Below, one piece after another: positions 55,101-62,288 of a DNA stretch of 64,000 nt. Source of the DNA: JAJXZJ01 sp050012855. GTDB taxonomy: Bacteria > Verrucomicrobiota > Verrucomicrobiia > Limisphaerales > J093. Under the pieces are notes generated by a model. The model did no database searches and had not been told where the DNA came from. It was given only the letters and a program-made list of their open reading frames with translations. The first letter of the stretch is position 1, and each line of letters opens with the position of its first letter. The stretch spans positions 11,411 to 75,410 of the forward strand of contig JBEKGJ010000021.1 of assembly GCA_050012855.1 (NCBI GenBank), written 5' to 3'. The translations under genes and the position numbers were made by a program.

Positions 55101-56444
55101 CACGGCGGGCGCTTCATGGCGGCGCGCCAGTTCCAGGAGGGCGGGAATCGAGAGCGTCGAATCCAGGAACGAATAATGGCTGTGGACATTGAGCGGCACC
55201 CATCCTTCCGGGCGGCGGGGCAGACGGCTGGGGCGGAGCGGAGCCGGGGCGGGCGGTTGGGTCGCGGCGGTGCTGTCGTGGGCCGGTTCGCGCAACCGGA
55301 AGTCGTGACCGCGGAGGATCACGCCGTGGCCATGGTCACGCCGCAACGCGTCCACGGCGGCGGTCAGGCGCTGGCGCGCGGCGCGCGCGGGGACGCCGCC
55401 GGCCAGGGGCAGTTCCGTGGACCACGGGCCGTCGTACACGTTGGCGAGCTTGAGCGAAACCATGCGCAGACTGACCCGCCGTTTCCAGGCTGCGCGGAAC
55501 AGAGCGTGGAGGCGGCCGTAGAGATCGGTTTCGAGGTCGGTGGGTTCGGACAGGCTTTCGGCGCACTGGTCCTCGGCCAGGTCGTTGTAGCGCACCTTGA
55601 CCGTCAGGGTGCGGATGCTGCGGCCCTCGGCGCGCACGGTGGCCATGAGGTCGTCGGCCATGTGGCGCAGCACGGCCTCGGCGTACTCCTCGTCGGTGAG
55701 GTCGGTGGCGAAGGTTTCCTGGTGGCTGTAGGACTTGGCCGGCGCGCTCAGGGGGACGACCGGGCGTTCATCCACGCCGTTGGCGAGGGCCCGCAGTTGC
55801 GGCGCCTGGCGGCCCACCAGCAGATGCAACAGGTCCAGCGGCAGGTTGGCAACGTGCCGGATGCAGGCCAGGCCGGCCGCGTCGAGCCGTTGACCGGTCT
55901 GCGGGCCGACGCCGGGCAGCCAGCGATTGGGCAGGGGATGCAGGAAGGAAATTTCGCCGCCGGCGGGGACGAATTTGAAGGCCGCCGGTTTGTTGAGTTT
56001 TGAGGCGATCTGGCTGACAAGTTTGTTGGTGCCGATGCCTTCGCTGACCGGAATTTTCAATGCCTGAAGAATGGCGTCGCGGATGGTTTCGGCCACCGGC
56101 ACCGGCGGTTTGGGCACGGCGCTCAGATCGAAGTAACCTTCGTCAATTGAGGTGATCTCCACATCGGGCGTGAAGTCCTGGGCGTAGCTGAACATCCAGC
56201 GCGAAAAGTGCTCGTATTTGTCGAAGTCGCCGGGCAGGACGATGAGGCGGGGGCAGAGTTTGCGGGCCCGTGCCGTGGGCATGGGCGTGTAAATGCCCAG
56301 TCGTCGCGCCTCGTAGGAGGCCGAGGCGATGATGCCGCGCTTCTCGCCGCCCACGGCTACCGGCTTGCCGCGCAGGCGCGGATCGGCCGCCTGCTCGACC
56401 GAGGCGAAGAAGGCGTCGGCGTCCAGATGCACAATGGTGCGCAT
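52179..56444 (-). CDS. Fusion of DinB-type Y-family polymerase and DnaE-type C-family polymerase
   Basis: One uninterrupted 1421-aa frame. Residues 1-385 are a complete Pol IV: HLDADAFFASVEQ with catalytic Asp8, the steric region RGIIASASYEARRLGI, and SIDEGYFDLS with Asp101/Glu102, then finger, thumb (LPGVGPQTGQRL) and little-finger domains. The catalytic acids are present, unlike in ImuB. A Pro/Ala-rich linker (385-412) leads into a PHP domain (416 on, VPLNVHSHYSFLDSTLS), then the C-family core: RGSAADSLVCYCLGI, PDIDVDF (Asp768, Asp770), VKMDILAQGG (Asp921), MHPCGVVLS, the fingers and helix-hairpin-helix region, ELLGFPASGHPLELH and an OB fold. The PHP motif reads ALTDAGN where ALTDHGN is usual, so proofreading is doubtful. 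lexA lies 102 bp upstream on the same strand. A damage-induced translesion polymerase is likely (inference). The start is ATG 56444. Confidence 0.92.
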   Translation of the reverse strand: MRTIVHLDADAFFASVEQAADPRLRGKPVAVGGEKRGIIASASYEARRLGIYTPMPTARARKLCPRLIVLPGDFDKYEHFSRWMFSYAQDFTPDVEITSIDEGYFDLSAVPKPPVPVAETIRDAILQALKIPVSEGIGTNKLVSQIASKLNKPAAFKFVPAGGEISFLHPLPNRWLPGVGPQTGQRLDAAGLACIRHVANLPLDLLHLLVGRQAPQLRALANGVDERPVVPLSAPAKSYSHQETFATDLTDEEYAEAVLRHMADDLMATVRAEGRSIRTLTVKVRYNDLAEDQCAESLSEPTDLETDLYGRLHALFRAAWKRRVSLRMVSLKLANVYDGPWSTELPLAGGVPARAARQRLTAAVDALRRDHGHGVILRGHDFRLREPAHDSTAATQPPAPAPLRPSRLPRRPEGWVPLNVHSHYSFLDSTLSIPALLELARRHEAPAVALTDAGNLHGAVEFCLRAEAAGIKPIVGAEIEIDGQPAWLYVENATGYASLCRLLSRERAQPDDDAADAEAAVRRVALRRAQLDGLTDGLIAASAVTGLAEFFPDRFYRAVTGDDAPTTDPALWLPAVRYAGSGDRIKFDIVQSIRTRTLLRQAHPAKRLSGDFHFRTPAEAQDFFRSRPRLPAFTRELADRCTFQLRAAAPQFPAFAAPDGLTPAAFLCRLVLAGAQRRYRERATRIMPQIEEELGIIAEVGYAEYFLVVWDLLQACRQRGIEWITRGSAADSLVCYCLGISGVCPLRFDLYFRRFLNRERMRLNKLPDIDVDFAHDRKDDVVDLIFAKYGAAHTAVVGGFSTFQARSAVADVAKVLGVSEYQVRRFTEHFPWTSAGDITAALAQNPECNDLPVQEEPYRTALQMAAFLDGVPRYAKMHPCGVVLSRQSMHALTPTFTSGTGRPTTHFDMDSVEAIGLVKMDILAQGGLAAMRDAKASLARRGVTVDLESLEPWQDANVWDMIAGGGARAVHHIESPAMIGLSRQCHVREIDGLIAIVSVIRPGAANEGKKRAFTRRYQGLEPVTYPHPSLADCLRSTFGLVVYEEHILQICEAFAGLAPGRADVLRRALGKRQEAVIADIQREFFACARTRGHAEPLIAEVWELVRGFAGYAFCKAHSTAYGVEAYQSAWLKRYYPVEFMAAVLSNGKGFYHPLVYVLECHRLGIPLRPPTVNQPGPQFTVEGGAIRVPLTRLNGLTARTRERLLEEHGRGDFASLADFHRRVAPGREEMESLLRVGAFDGFGRSRTAQFWEVQQLGQASGAAAEAGQGWLREIAQVGDDTARVPPGELVEPTRHQRLLWEAELLGFPASGHPLELHSSIAWDTYCPVARLGRHIGEQVVTCGLVVEQRTHHQITGEPMKFLTLADWTGLVETELFAATYRSYGLAAVRHPVLEVEATVEPFENGHGFSLRVRRAGQPRTR

Positions 56445-56546
56445 GGAAGAAAATCGTGAAACGTGAAAACGTGAAAACGCAGAGGCGTGTGGTTCGGGCG
56501 ATGGCGTGAGACGATTCAACGGTTCAACACATCACGATTTAACATC

Positions 56547-57170
56547 TCACGCTTTTCGTTTGCGGATCAAGGCGACCATGACCCCCTGGATGACCAGTTC
56601 GCCGGCGGGAACCAGCTTGGGATACTTCGGATTTTCGGCACGCAAATAGGTCTGGCCGCGCTCCAGCACCAGGGTTTTGAGGGTGGACTCGTTGTCAATC
56701 AGCGCCGCCACCACGTCGCCGTTGCGCGGGGCCAGGCCGTGTTCCAGCACCACCAGGTCGCCGTCGAGAATGTGCCGGCCGATCATCGAGTCGCCGTGGA
56801 CTTCCAGGGCAAAGGTGCGCGCGGTGGGCTGGAGGCCGAGGGTGGCGATGTCAATCGAGACGCAGCCTTGGGCCTCCTGCCGCCGGTCCTCGGCGAAGCC
56901 CGCCGGGATGGAGCCGAACACCGGGATGTCCGCCACCTGGTGCCGGAGGGTGTCCAGCGGCGAAACCACCCGCAGGGTGCGTGCGCGGCCGGCATCGGCG
57001 GCGATGGCGCCCTTGCGGCGCAGGAGGCGCAGGTGGTCGGCCACCGTGGTCAGGCTGCGAAAGCCGAAGTGGTCGGCAATTTCCTGGAACGTTGGAGCCC
57101 GGCCCGTTTCGTGATGGCATTTCGCGATGAACGCCACCAGTTGCCGTTGTCGGCGCGTCAATTCAGTCAT
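56547..57170 (-). CDS. lexA: SOS response repressor LexA
   Basis: A 207-aa repressor that controls DNA-damage genes and cleaves itself when RecA is activated. The N-terminal winged-helix DNA-binding domain is RAPTFQEIADHFGFRSLTTV then ADHLRLLRRKGAI. The cleavage site is Ala90-Gly91 in FGSIPAGFAED. The catalytic Ser128 is in EVHGDSMIGRHI and Lys165 in STLKTLVLE, as in S24 peptidases. ATG 57170 gives the normal length; a second ATG 15 nt earlier lies inside the operator palindrome and is less likely. The gene is followed after 102 bp by the fused polymerase gene, parallel to the lexA-imuA-imuB-dnaE2 cassettes of other phyla. Confidence 0.94.
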   Translation of the reverse strand: MTELTRRQRQLVAFIAKCHHETGRAPTFQEIADHFGFRSLTTVADHLRLLRRKGAIAADAGRARTLRVVSPLDTLRHQVADIPVFGSIPAGFAEDRRQEAQGCVSIDIATLGLQPTARTFALEVHGDSMIGRHILDGDLVVLEHGLAPRNGDVVAALIDNESTLKTLVLERGQTYLRAENPKYPKLVPAGELVIQGVMVALIRKRKA

Positions 57171-57192
57171 ATACCGTATGGGCATACGGTAT
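57171..57192. promoter_or_regulatory. Candidate LexA operator (SOS box) abutting lexA
   Basis: Perfect inverted repeat: arms ATACCGTATG and CATACGGTAT with a GG spacer, touching the lexA start codon. An overlapping palindrome, GCATAC-G-GTATGC, shares the right half. A repressor bound here would block both transcription and initiation, as expected for autoregulation. The sequence is unlike the proteobacterial CTGT-N8-ACAG box. Confidence 0.7.
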
Positions 57193-57296
57193 GCCGTCCG
57201 CCGTCCCTGTCAAGGCTGTCCGCGCGCCGTGTTGGCGCGGCTTACGATTGGGTTTCCACCCAGACGGGCGAGCGTCCGCCGCGGATGGGCCGAGGG

Positions 57297-58307
57297 TCAG
57301 GCAAACCACTCGCGCCCGCGCTCCTCGTATTTCGGCAGGATTTCCGCCGCGGTCGCCACGTTTTCGGCGACCTGAAAATCGAACATGCCCACGCAGGCGA
57401 AATCGGCGCCGTTGGCAAACGCGAAATCGAAGCCGATGCGCGGGTGGATGGCGCCGGCGGCCAGGACCTTGTAGGCGATCCACGGCTTTTTCACGCTCTT
57501 CATCCGCGCGATCGTTTTGTTCGGGTCCAGGTCGAAGTAATTGTCCGCGGCATAATTCTCGATCACCGCCTTGGTCTGGTCCGGCCGCCGGGCGGACCAA
57601 TACTTCGTGTGGTGAAGCGTCTTCATGTAGAAATCGTTCTTGATCCCGGCCGCCTCGACGGCCTGGACCATCTCGAGCGAGTGTCCGCCGACGCCGGAGA
57701 TGACGCCCTGCTGGTTCACCAGCTCGACAAACCGGCCGATCAGGTCCAGACGCTGGTCGAAGGTCCAGCGGTCGCCTTGGTTGCCCACCAGAAACACGCC
57801 CACGGCGCTGTCGTCCACGGCCCGCTTGATGATGGTCGCCATGTTTTTCTCGTCCGGCGAGGCCTGGGCCAGCCATTGCAGGCGGCGGCTGCGCTCCTTG
57901 CGGTAGCGCTGGTAGAGGGCGACCGCCCGCTCGTCATTCGGATGGACGATCATGGTGTTGATGCCATGGGTCTCGCACATCTGCCAGGTGTCGAGGATCT
58001 TGTCGTCCGTGAAATAGTGGTTCAGCAACGGCGAAACGTAAATCAGGTCGCGGGAATGGGCGTAACCGGTGATGAGATTGCCGCCGCAGATCAGGCGGCT
58101 GATTTCCAGGTTGCGGATCTTGCCGGTGGGCAGTTTCGCGGTCGCTGTCGCCGGCGCGAGAGTGGTCTTTTCGGCGGCGGCGAGCAGGTGGCGCTCCTCG
58201 AAGCTGGCGGCAGTGGCCGCGCCGATGGCGGTGGTGGTGAGGGTGCGCCGGAGGAAATCGCGACGGCTCAGGTCAACCGGGGTGGGGCAGGTGCGCAGGT
58301 GCTTCAT
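57297..58307 (-). CDS. Tat-exported TIM-barrel-like (aldo/keto reductase-like) protein
   Basis: A 336-aa protein with a twin-arginine signal (LSRRDFLRRTLTTTAIGAA). The mature sequence has a strand-helix alternation like a TIM barrel: ISRLICGGNLITGYAHSRDL, HGINTMIVHPNDERAVALY, AVGVFLVGNQGDRWTF, NDFYMKTLHHTKYW, and the closing FACVGMFDFQVAENVATAAE. The layout resembles aldo/keto reductase-like exported proteins of planctomycetes and verrucomicrobia, but the catalytic tetrad is not obvious, so function is uncertain. It is separated from lexA by about 125 bp and transcribed in the same direction. Confidence 0.7.
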   Translation of the reverse strand: MKHLRTCPTPVDLSRRDFLRRTLTTTAIGAATAASFEERHLLAAAEKTTLAPATATAKLPTGKIRNLEISRLICGGNLITGYAHSRDLIYVSPLLNHYFTDDKILDTWQMCETHGINTMIVHPNDERAVALYQRYRKERSRRLQWLAQASPDEKNMATIIKRAVDDSAVGVFLVGNQGDRWTFDQRLDLIGRFVELVNQQGVISGVGGHSLEMVQAVEAAGIKNDFYMKTLHHTKYWSARRPDQTKAVIENYAADNYFDLDPNKTIARMKSVKKPWIAYKVLAAGAIHPRIGFDFAFANGADFACVGMFDFQVAENVATAAEILPKYEERGREWFA

Positions 58308-58430
58308 GGCGCTAACTCAGCCGGATTCGACCGGGGTGTCAAGCCCGGCGTGGCCGGCCATCGGAAACCGGCATCTGTCCGGTCCATGTCCGCTTGCATT
58401 CGCCGACGAGGTGGTCTAGGCATAATTCCT

Positions 58431-58958
58431 ATGACGGCATCGTCTTTCCGGAATCTTGCGCCGGCCCGTTTCGCGGCGGCTGGGTCGAGCGTTTTTCTTT
58501 TGGCGGCAATGCTCGCGGGAGGCGGGTTGCTGGCGGACCCCGCGGCGCCGGCAGCGCGCCCGGCGATCTACGACACGCAGGCCGACGGCGCGAAGCTGGT
58601 GGCCGATGCCGTTGCCCGCGCCGGCAAGGAGAACAAGCGCGTCCTGCTCATGTTTGGGGCCAATTGGTGCGGGTGGTGCCACAAACTGCACGGGTTGTTC
58701 GCGAGCGACCCGAAGATCGCCGCCGCGCTCAAGGAGCATTACGTCCTGGTTTTGGTGGACGTTGACAAGGGACACAACGCGGCGGTCAACGAAAAGTACG
58801 GCAAGCCAACGCAGTTTGGGCTGCCCGCGTTGGTTGTCCTCGACGCTGCGGGCACGTTGTTGACGACGCAGGACACTGGCAAGCTCGAGGCGGGCGATCA
58901 TCACGACCCCGCGAAGGTGCTCGCGTTTCTGGACCTCTGGGCCACTGCCAAACAGTGA
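58431..58958 (+). CDS. Exported thioredoxin-fold protein
   Basis: A 175-aa protein. The signal peptide is about residues 1-35 (SSVFLLAAMLAGGGLLADPA). The thioredoxin fold contains KRVLLMFGANWCGWCHKLHG with the redox motif Cys80-Gly-Trp-Cys83, then VLVLVDVDKGHN and the cis-Pro loop FGLPALVVLD. It is a probable periplasmic thiol-disulfide enzyme or electron carrier of the DUF255/thioredoxin_7 type. The frame is open back to 56487, but only because of high GC; ATG 58431 puts the signal peptide first. topB follows 93 bp downstream. Confidence 0.85.
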   Translation: MTASSFRNLAPARFAAAGSSVFLLAAMLAGGGLLADPAAPAARPAIYDTQADGAKLVADAVARAGKENKRVLLMFGANWCGWCHKLHGLFASDPKIAAALKEHYVLVLVDVDKGHNAAVNEKYGKPTQFGLPALVVLDAAGTLLTTQDTGKLEAGDHHDPAKVLAFLDLWATAKQ

Positions 58959-59051
58959 CAGAAAACCGATTTTTCTCGACTTTCCACGGCTCCGTGGCAA
59001 AGGACTGGGCCGCTTTCATCGGCAAGTGGCGGTTGAACACGGGGCGTTATT

Positions 59052-61895
59052 ATGGGCAAAACACTCATCATCGCGGAGAAACCGTCGGTCGCCAGCGACA
59101 TCGCCAGGGCGCTCGGGGGCTTCACGCGGCACGGGGATTATTTTGAGAGCGACTGCCATGTGCTCTCCTCGGCCATCGGCCATCTGCTCGAGATTTGCCC
59201 GCCCGAGGGTTTCGAGGCGCCGCGGGGGAAGTGGACGTTCACGCACCTGCCGGTGATTCCGCCGGAGTTTGCGCTGCGGCCGATCGAGCGGAGCGAAGCG
59301 CGGCTCCGGTTGTTGGAAAAGCTGATCAAGCGCAAGGATGTGGGTGCCCTCATCAACGCCTGCGATGCCGGGCGCGAGGGCGAGCTCATCTTCCGTCACA
59401 TTGCCCAGCACTGCCGCGCCCGGCAGCCGATCCAGCGCCTGTGGCTGCAATCCATGACCCCCGCCGCCATCCGCGACGGCTTTGCGCGGTTGCGGACCGA
59501 CCGGGAAATGCTTCCGCTGGCCGACGCCGCGGTGTGCCGCAGCGAGTCGGACTGGCTGGTCGGGATCAACGGCACACGGGCGATGACCGCCTTCAACTCG
59601 CAGACCGGCGGGTTCCACAAAACCACCGTGGGCCGCGTCCAAACGCCGACGCTGGCCATTGTGGTCGAGCGCGAACAGCGGATCCGCAGTTTCGTTTCGC
59701 GCGATTACTGGGAAGTGCATGGCACGTTCGATGCCGCGGCGGGTTCGTATCCCGGCCGCTGGTTCGACGAGCAGTTCACGAAGGACAAAGCGCCGGCGAA
59801 TGGTGAGAAGGACGAGTTCAGGCCGGAGCGGATCTGGGACCAGACGCGTGCGGAGGCAATCCGGCAGAAATGCCTGGGCAAGCCGGGCACAGTCACCGAG
59901 GACAGCAAGCTGACCAGCCAGATGGCGCCGCTGCTCTACGACCTGACGAGCCTGCAGCGCGAGGCGAACGGCCGTTTCGGATTTCCGGCTTCGATGACCC
60001 TGAAACTGGCGCAGGGACTCTACGAACGACACAAAGCCCTGACCTATCCGCGCACGGATTCGCGGGCGCTGCCGGAGGATTACCTGGCGACCGTCAAAAC
60101 GACGCTGGAAGCCCTGGCTGCCACGCCGTACGCCGCCTTCGCCAGACAAATCTTGAAGCAGGACTGGGTGCGGCCGAACAAGCGCGTGTTCAACAACGCG
60201 AAGATCTCCGACCACTTTGCCATCATTCCCACGCCGCAGCCGCCCAAGAACCTCACCGAGGCCGAGCAGAAGCTCTACGACCTAGTCGCCAAACGGTTCC
60301 TGGCGGTGTTCTATCCCGCGGCGGAGTTCATGGTCACCACGCGCATCACCCGTGTGGAGGAGGAAGCGTTCAAGAGCGAGGGCAAGGTGATGGTCCAGGC
60401 TGGCTGGCTGGCGGTCTATGGCAAGGAAGCGCAGACCGATGACCAGCCCAACCTGCCGCCGGTGGTCGCCGGCGAGCGCGTACACACCAGCGACGTGCGC
60501 GTCGAGGCGTGCCAGACCAAACCGCCGGCGCGCTTCACCGAGGCGACGCTCCTGTCCGCGATGGAAGGCGCCGGCAAACTGGTCGGCGACGAGGAATTGC
60601 GCGAGGCGATGGCCGACAAGGGACTCGGCACGCCGGCGACGCGCGCGGCGACCATTGACGGGCTGATTTTCGAGCAATACTTGAACCGGCTCGGCCGCGA
60701 GCTGCAGCCGACCGCCAAGGCCTTTTCGCTCATTGCCCTGTTGCAGGGCCTGGGCATCCCGGAGTTGAGCAAGCCGGAACTGACCGGCGACTGGGAATTC
60801 AAGCTGCGGCAGATCCAGCGCGGCCAGTTGAGCCGGCCCGCGTTCATGGCGGAGATTGCCGAGATGACGCGGCAGATCGTGGCCCGCGCCAAGAACCACG
60901 AGCATGACACGATTCCCGGCGACTTTGGCGAGTTGAAGACGCCCTGCCCGAAGTGCGGCGGCGTGGTGAAGGAGACCTACAAGAAATTCCAGTGCTCCCG
61001 CGAGGGCTGCGACTTCGCGCTGTGGAAAATCGTCGCGGGCCGGCAGTTCGAGCCGGCGGAGATTGAGGAGTTGCTGGCGAAGAAGAGCGTCGGTTCGCTG
61101 GCGGGGTTCCGCAGCAAGCTGGGCCGGCCGTTTTCCGCGGCGGTGCGTCTCACGCCGGAGTTCAAAGCGGAATTCGATTTCGGGCAGGATGGCAAGACGC
61201 AGGCCAACGGCGAGGCGGCGCCCGCGCCCGATTTCTCCGCCCAGGAACCCTTGGGCAAATGCCCGAAGTGCGGCGGCCGCGTCTTTGAGGATACTGCCCG
61301 CTACGTCTGCGAACACGCGGTCGGCAGCGCGAGGACCTGCCCCTTCCGCTCCGGTAAACTGATCCTCCAGCAGCCGGTGGAGCGGGCCCAGATGACGAAG
61401 CTCCTGGCCGAGGGCCGCACGGATCTGCTGACCCGGTTCATCTCGCGCAAGGGCCGGCCGTTCAAGGCGTTCTTGGTCGTGGACAAGGACGGCAAGGTGG
61501 GCTTTGAGTTCGAGAAGCGTGCGCCGAAGACGAAGGCGACGGAAGCGAGGGAGGGACGGCCGAAAGAGCCGGCGGCGCCACTGGATATCACCGGCCAGGA
61601 ACCGGTCGGCCCGTGCCCGCTTTGCGGCGCCCGCGTCTTTGAGTCCGCGCAGCATTACCTCTGCGAAAAGTCGCAGACGAAGCCGCGGCCCTGCAAGTTC
61701 AAGGCCGGCAAGGTCATCCTGCAACGGCCCATCACGCGGCCCGAGATCGCGTCACTGCTGACGGGCCGGCGGACGGAATTGCTGAACAAATTCACGTCGA
61801 ACAAGACCGGTCGCACGTTCTCCGCCTACCTGGTGCTCGGCGAGGACGGCAAGGTCGGCTTCGAATTCGCGGCGCGCGAGGAAAAGGCGGAGTAA
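59052..61895 (+). CDS. topB: DNA topoisomerase III
   Basis: Type IA topoisomerase that decatenates single-stranded crossings and works with RecQ-type helicases. The 947-aa product starts KTLIIAEKPSVASDIARAL (Toprim domain), with the acidic motif ACDAGREGELIFRHIA, then FHKTTVGRVQTPTLAIVVERE, and the active-site Tyr332 in LTYPRTDSRALP. DKGLGTPATRAATID follows. The C terminus (about 635-947) has three zinc-ribbon-like units (CPKCGG, CPKCGG, CPLCGA), the last two followed by a C-terminal topoisomerase repeat of the type LLxGRTxLLxxFxSxxGRxF. The tail is longer than in E. coli TopB, as in many verrucomicrobial enzymes. Confidence 0.93.
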   Translation: MGKTLIIAEKPSVASDIARALGGFTRHGDYFESDCHVLSSAIGHLLEICPPEGFEAPRGKWTFTHLPVIPPEFALRPIERSEARLRLLEKLIKRKDVGALINACDAGREGELIFRHIAQHCRARQPIQRLWLQSMTPAAIRDGFARLRTDREMLPLADAAVCRSESDWLVGINGTRAMTAFNSQTGGFHKTTVGRVQTPTLAIVVEREQRIRSFVSRDYWEVHGTFDAAAGSYPGRWFDEQFTKDKAPANGEKDEFRPERIWDQTRAEAIRQKCLGKPGTVTEDSKLTSQMAPLLYDLTSLQREANGRFGFPASMTLKLAQGLYERHKALTYPRTDSRALPEDYLATVKTTLEALAATPYAAFARQILKQDWVRPNKRVFNNAKISDHFAIIPTPQPPKNLTEAEQKLYDLVAKRFLAVFYPAAEFMVTTRITRVEEEAFKSEGKVMVQAGWLAVYGKEAQTDDQPNLPPVVAGERVHTSDVRVEACQTKPPARFTEATLLSAMEGAGKLVGDEELREAMADKGLGTPATRAATIDGLIFEQYLNRLGRELQPTAKAFSLIALLQGLGIPELSKPELTGDWEFKLRQIQRGQLSRPAFMAEIAEMTRQIVARAKNHEHDTIPGDFGELKTPCPKCGGVVKETYKKFQCSREGCDFALWKIVAGRQFEPAEIEELLAKKSVGSLAGFRSKLGRPFSAAVRLTPEFKAEFDFGQDGKTQANGEAAPAPDFSAQEPLGKCPKCGGRVFEDTARYVCEHAVGSARTCPFRSGKLILQQPVERAQMTKLLAEGRTDLLTRFISRKGRPFKAFLVVDKDGKVGFEFEKRAPKTKATEAREGRPKEPAAPLDITGQEPVGPCPLCGARVFESAQHYLCEKSQTKPRPCKFKAGKVILQRPITRPEIASLLTGRRTELLNKFTSNKTGRTFSAYLVLGEDGKVGFEFAAREEKAE

Positions 61896-62288
61896 GACGC
61901 GGGCGGCAGTGTCTTCCTTTGGTGGGGCTCCGGCCGCCTGTTCGCGGCTCGGCCAGCACAGAAACGCCTCCGCTGCCTCCCAGCGTTCAACCGCCGGAGC
62001 GCCTTGAGCCAAAACCTCGCGCCAGCACCCACGCGATGGGCCGAAAACGTCAAAAAGCACCGAAACTCGACGCTTGACGCGTTGTTCCCGTCTGGCACCA
62101 TGCCCGTCAAAATGAGTGCGAGCAGAAACCAATTCTCCCTCACCCGCGCAGCGTCAATAAACCGGCGCCGCGGTAAAAGCAAATTCCTATCAGTTCAGTT
62201 TTCTGCGCTCTGCCCGTGCCGCCAGCGGCAGTGGGGTGGTCGTTAGGCGGCACCGTGAGTCACGCCCCTGTGAACTGTCCAAACCAAT
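61896..62288. other. Intergenic stretch with direct repeat A
   Basis: 393 bp between topB and the third pseudopilin. It holds direct repeat copy A (62140-62198). No gene is supported. GC drops toward its right end. Confidence 0.6.
62140..62198 (+). repeat. Direct repeat A of a three-copy set
   Basis: Begins TCACCCGCGCAGCGTCAATA, continues with the palindromic GGCGCC core (ACCGGCGCCGCGGT) and ends GCAAATTCCTATCAGTTCAG. Copies B (63163-63222) and C (63825-63880) share the same order of blocks. It lies 91 bp upstream of the pseudopilin start. Confidence 0.85.

Noticed and set aside
52962..56003. Plus-strand open frame of 1013 codons opposite the fused polymerase
   Set aside because: It is the high-GC mirror of a strongly conserved gene, has no domain and a composition typical of antisense shadows.
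56487..58430. Long upstream extension of the thioredoxin frame
   Set aside because: The extension is antisense to lexA and to the Tat-exported gene. Only the last 175 codons, starting with a signal peptide, are real.
62242..62248. GTTAGGC resembling an integron attC core site
   Set aside because: No matching inverse core site or attC-like paired L/R boxes lie within the expected distance, and the other cassette-like boundaries lack the motif.
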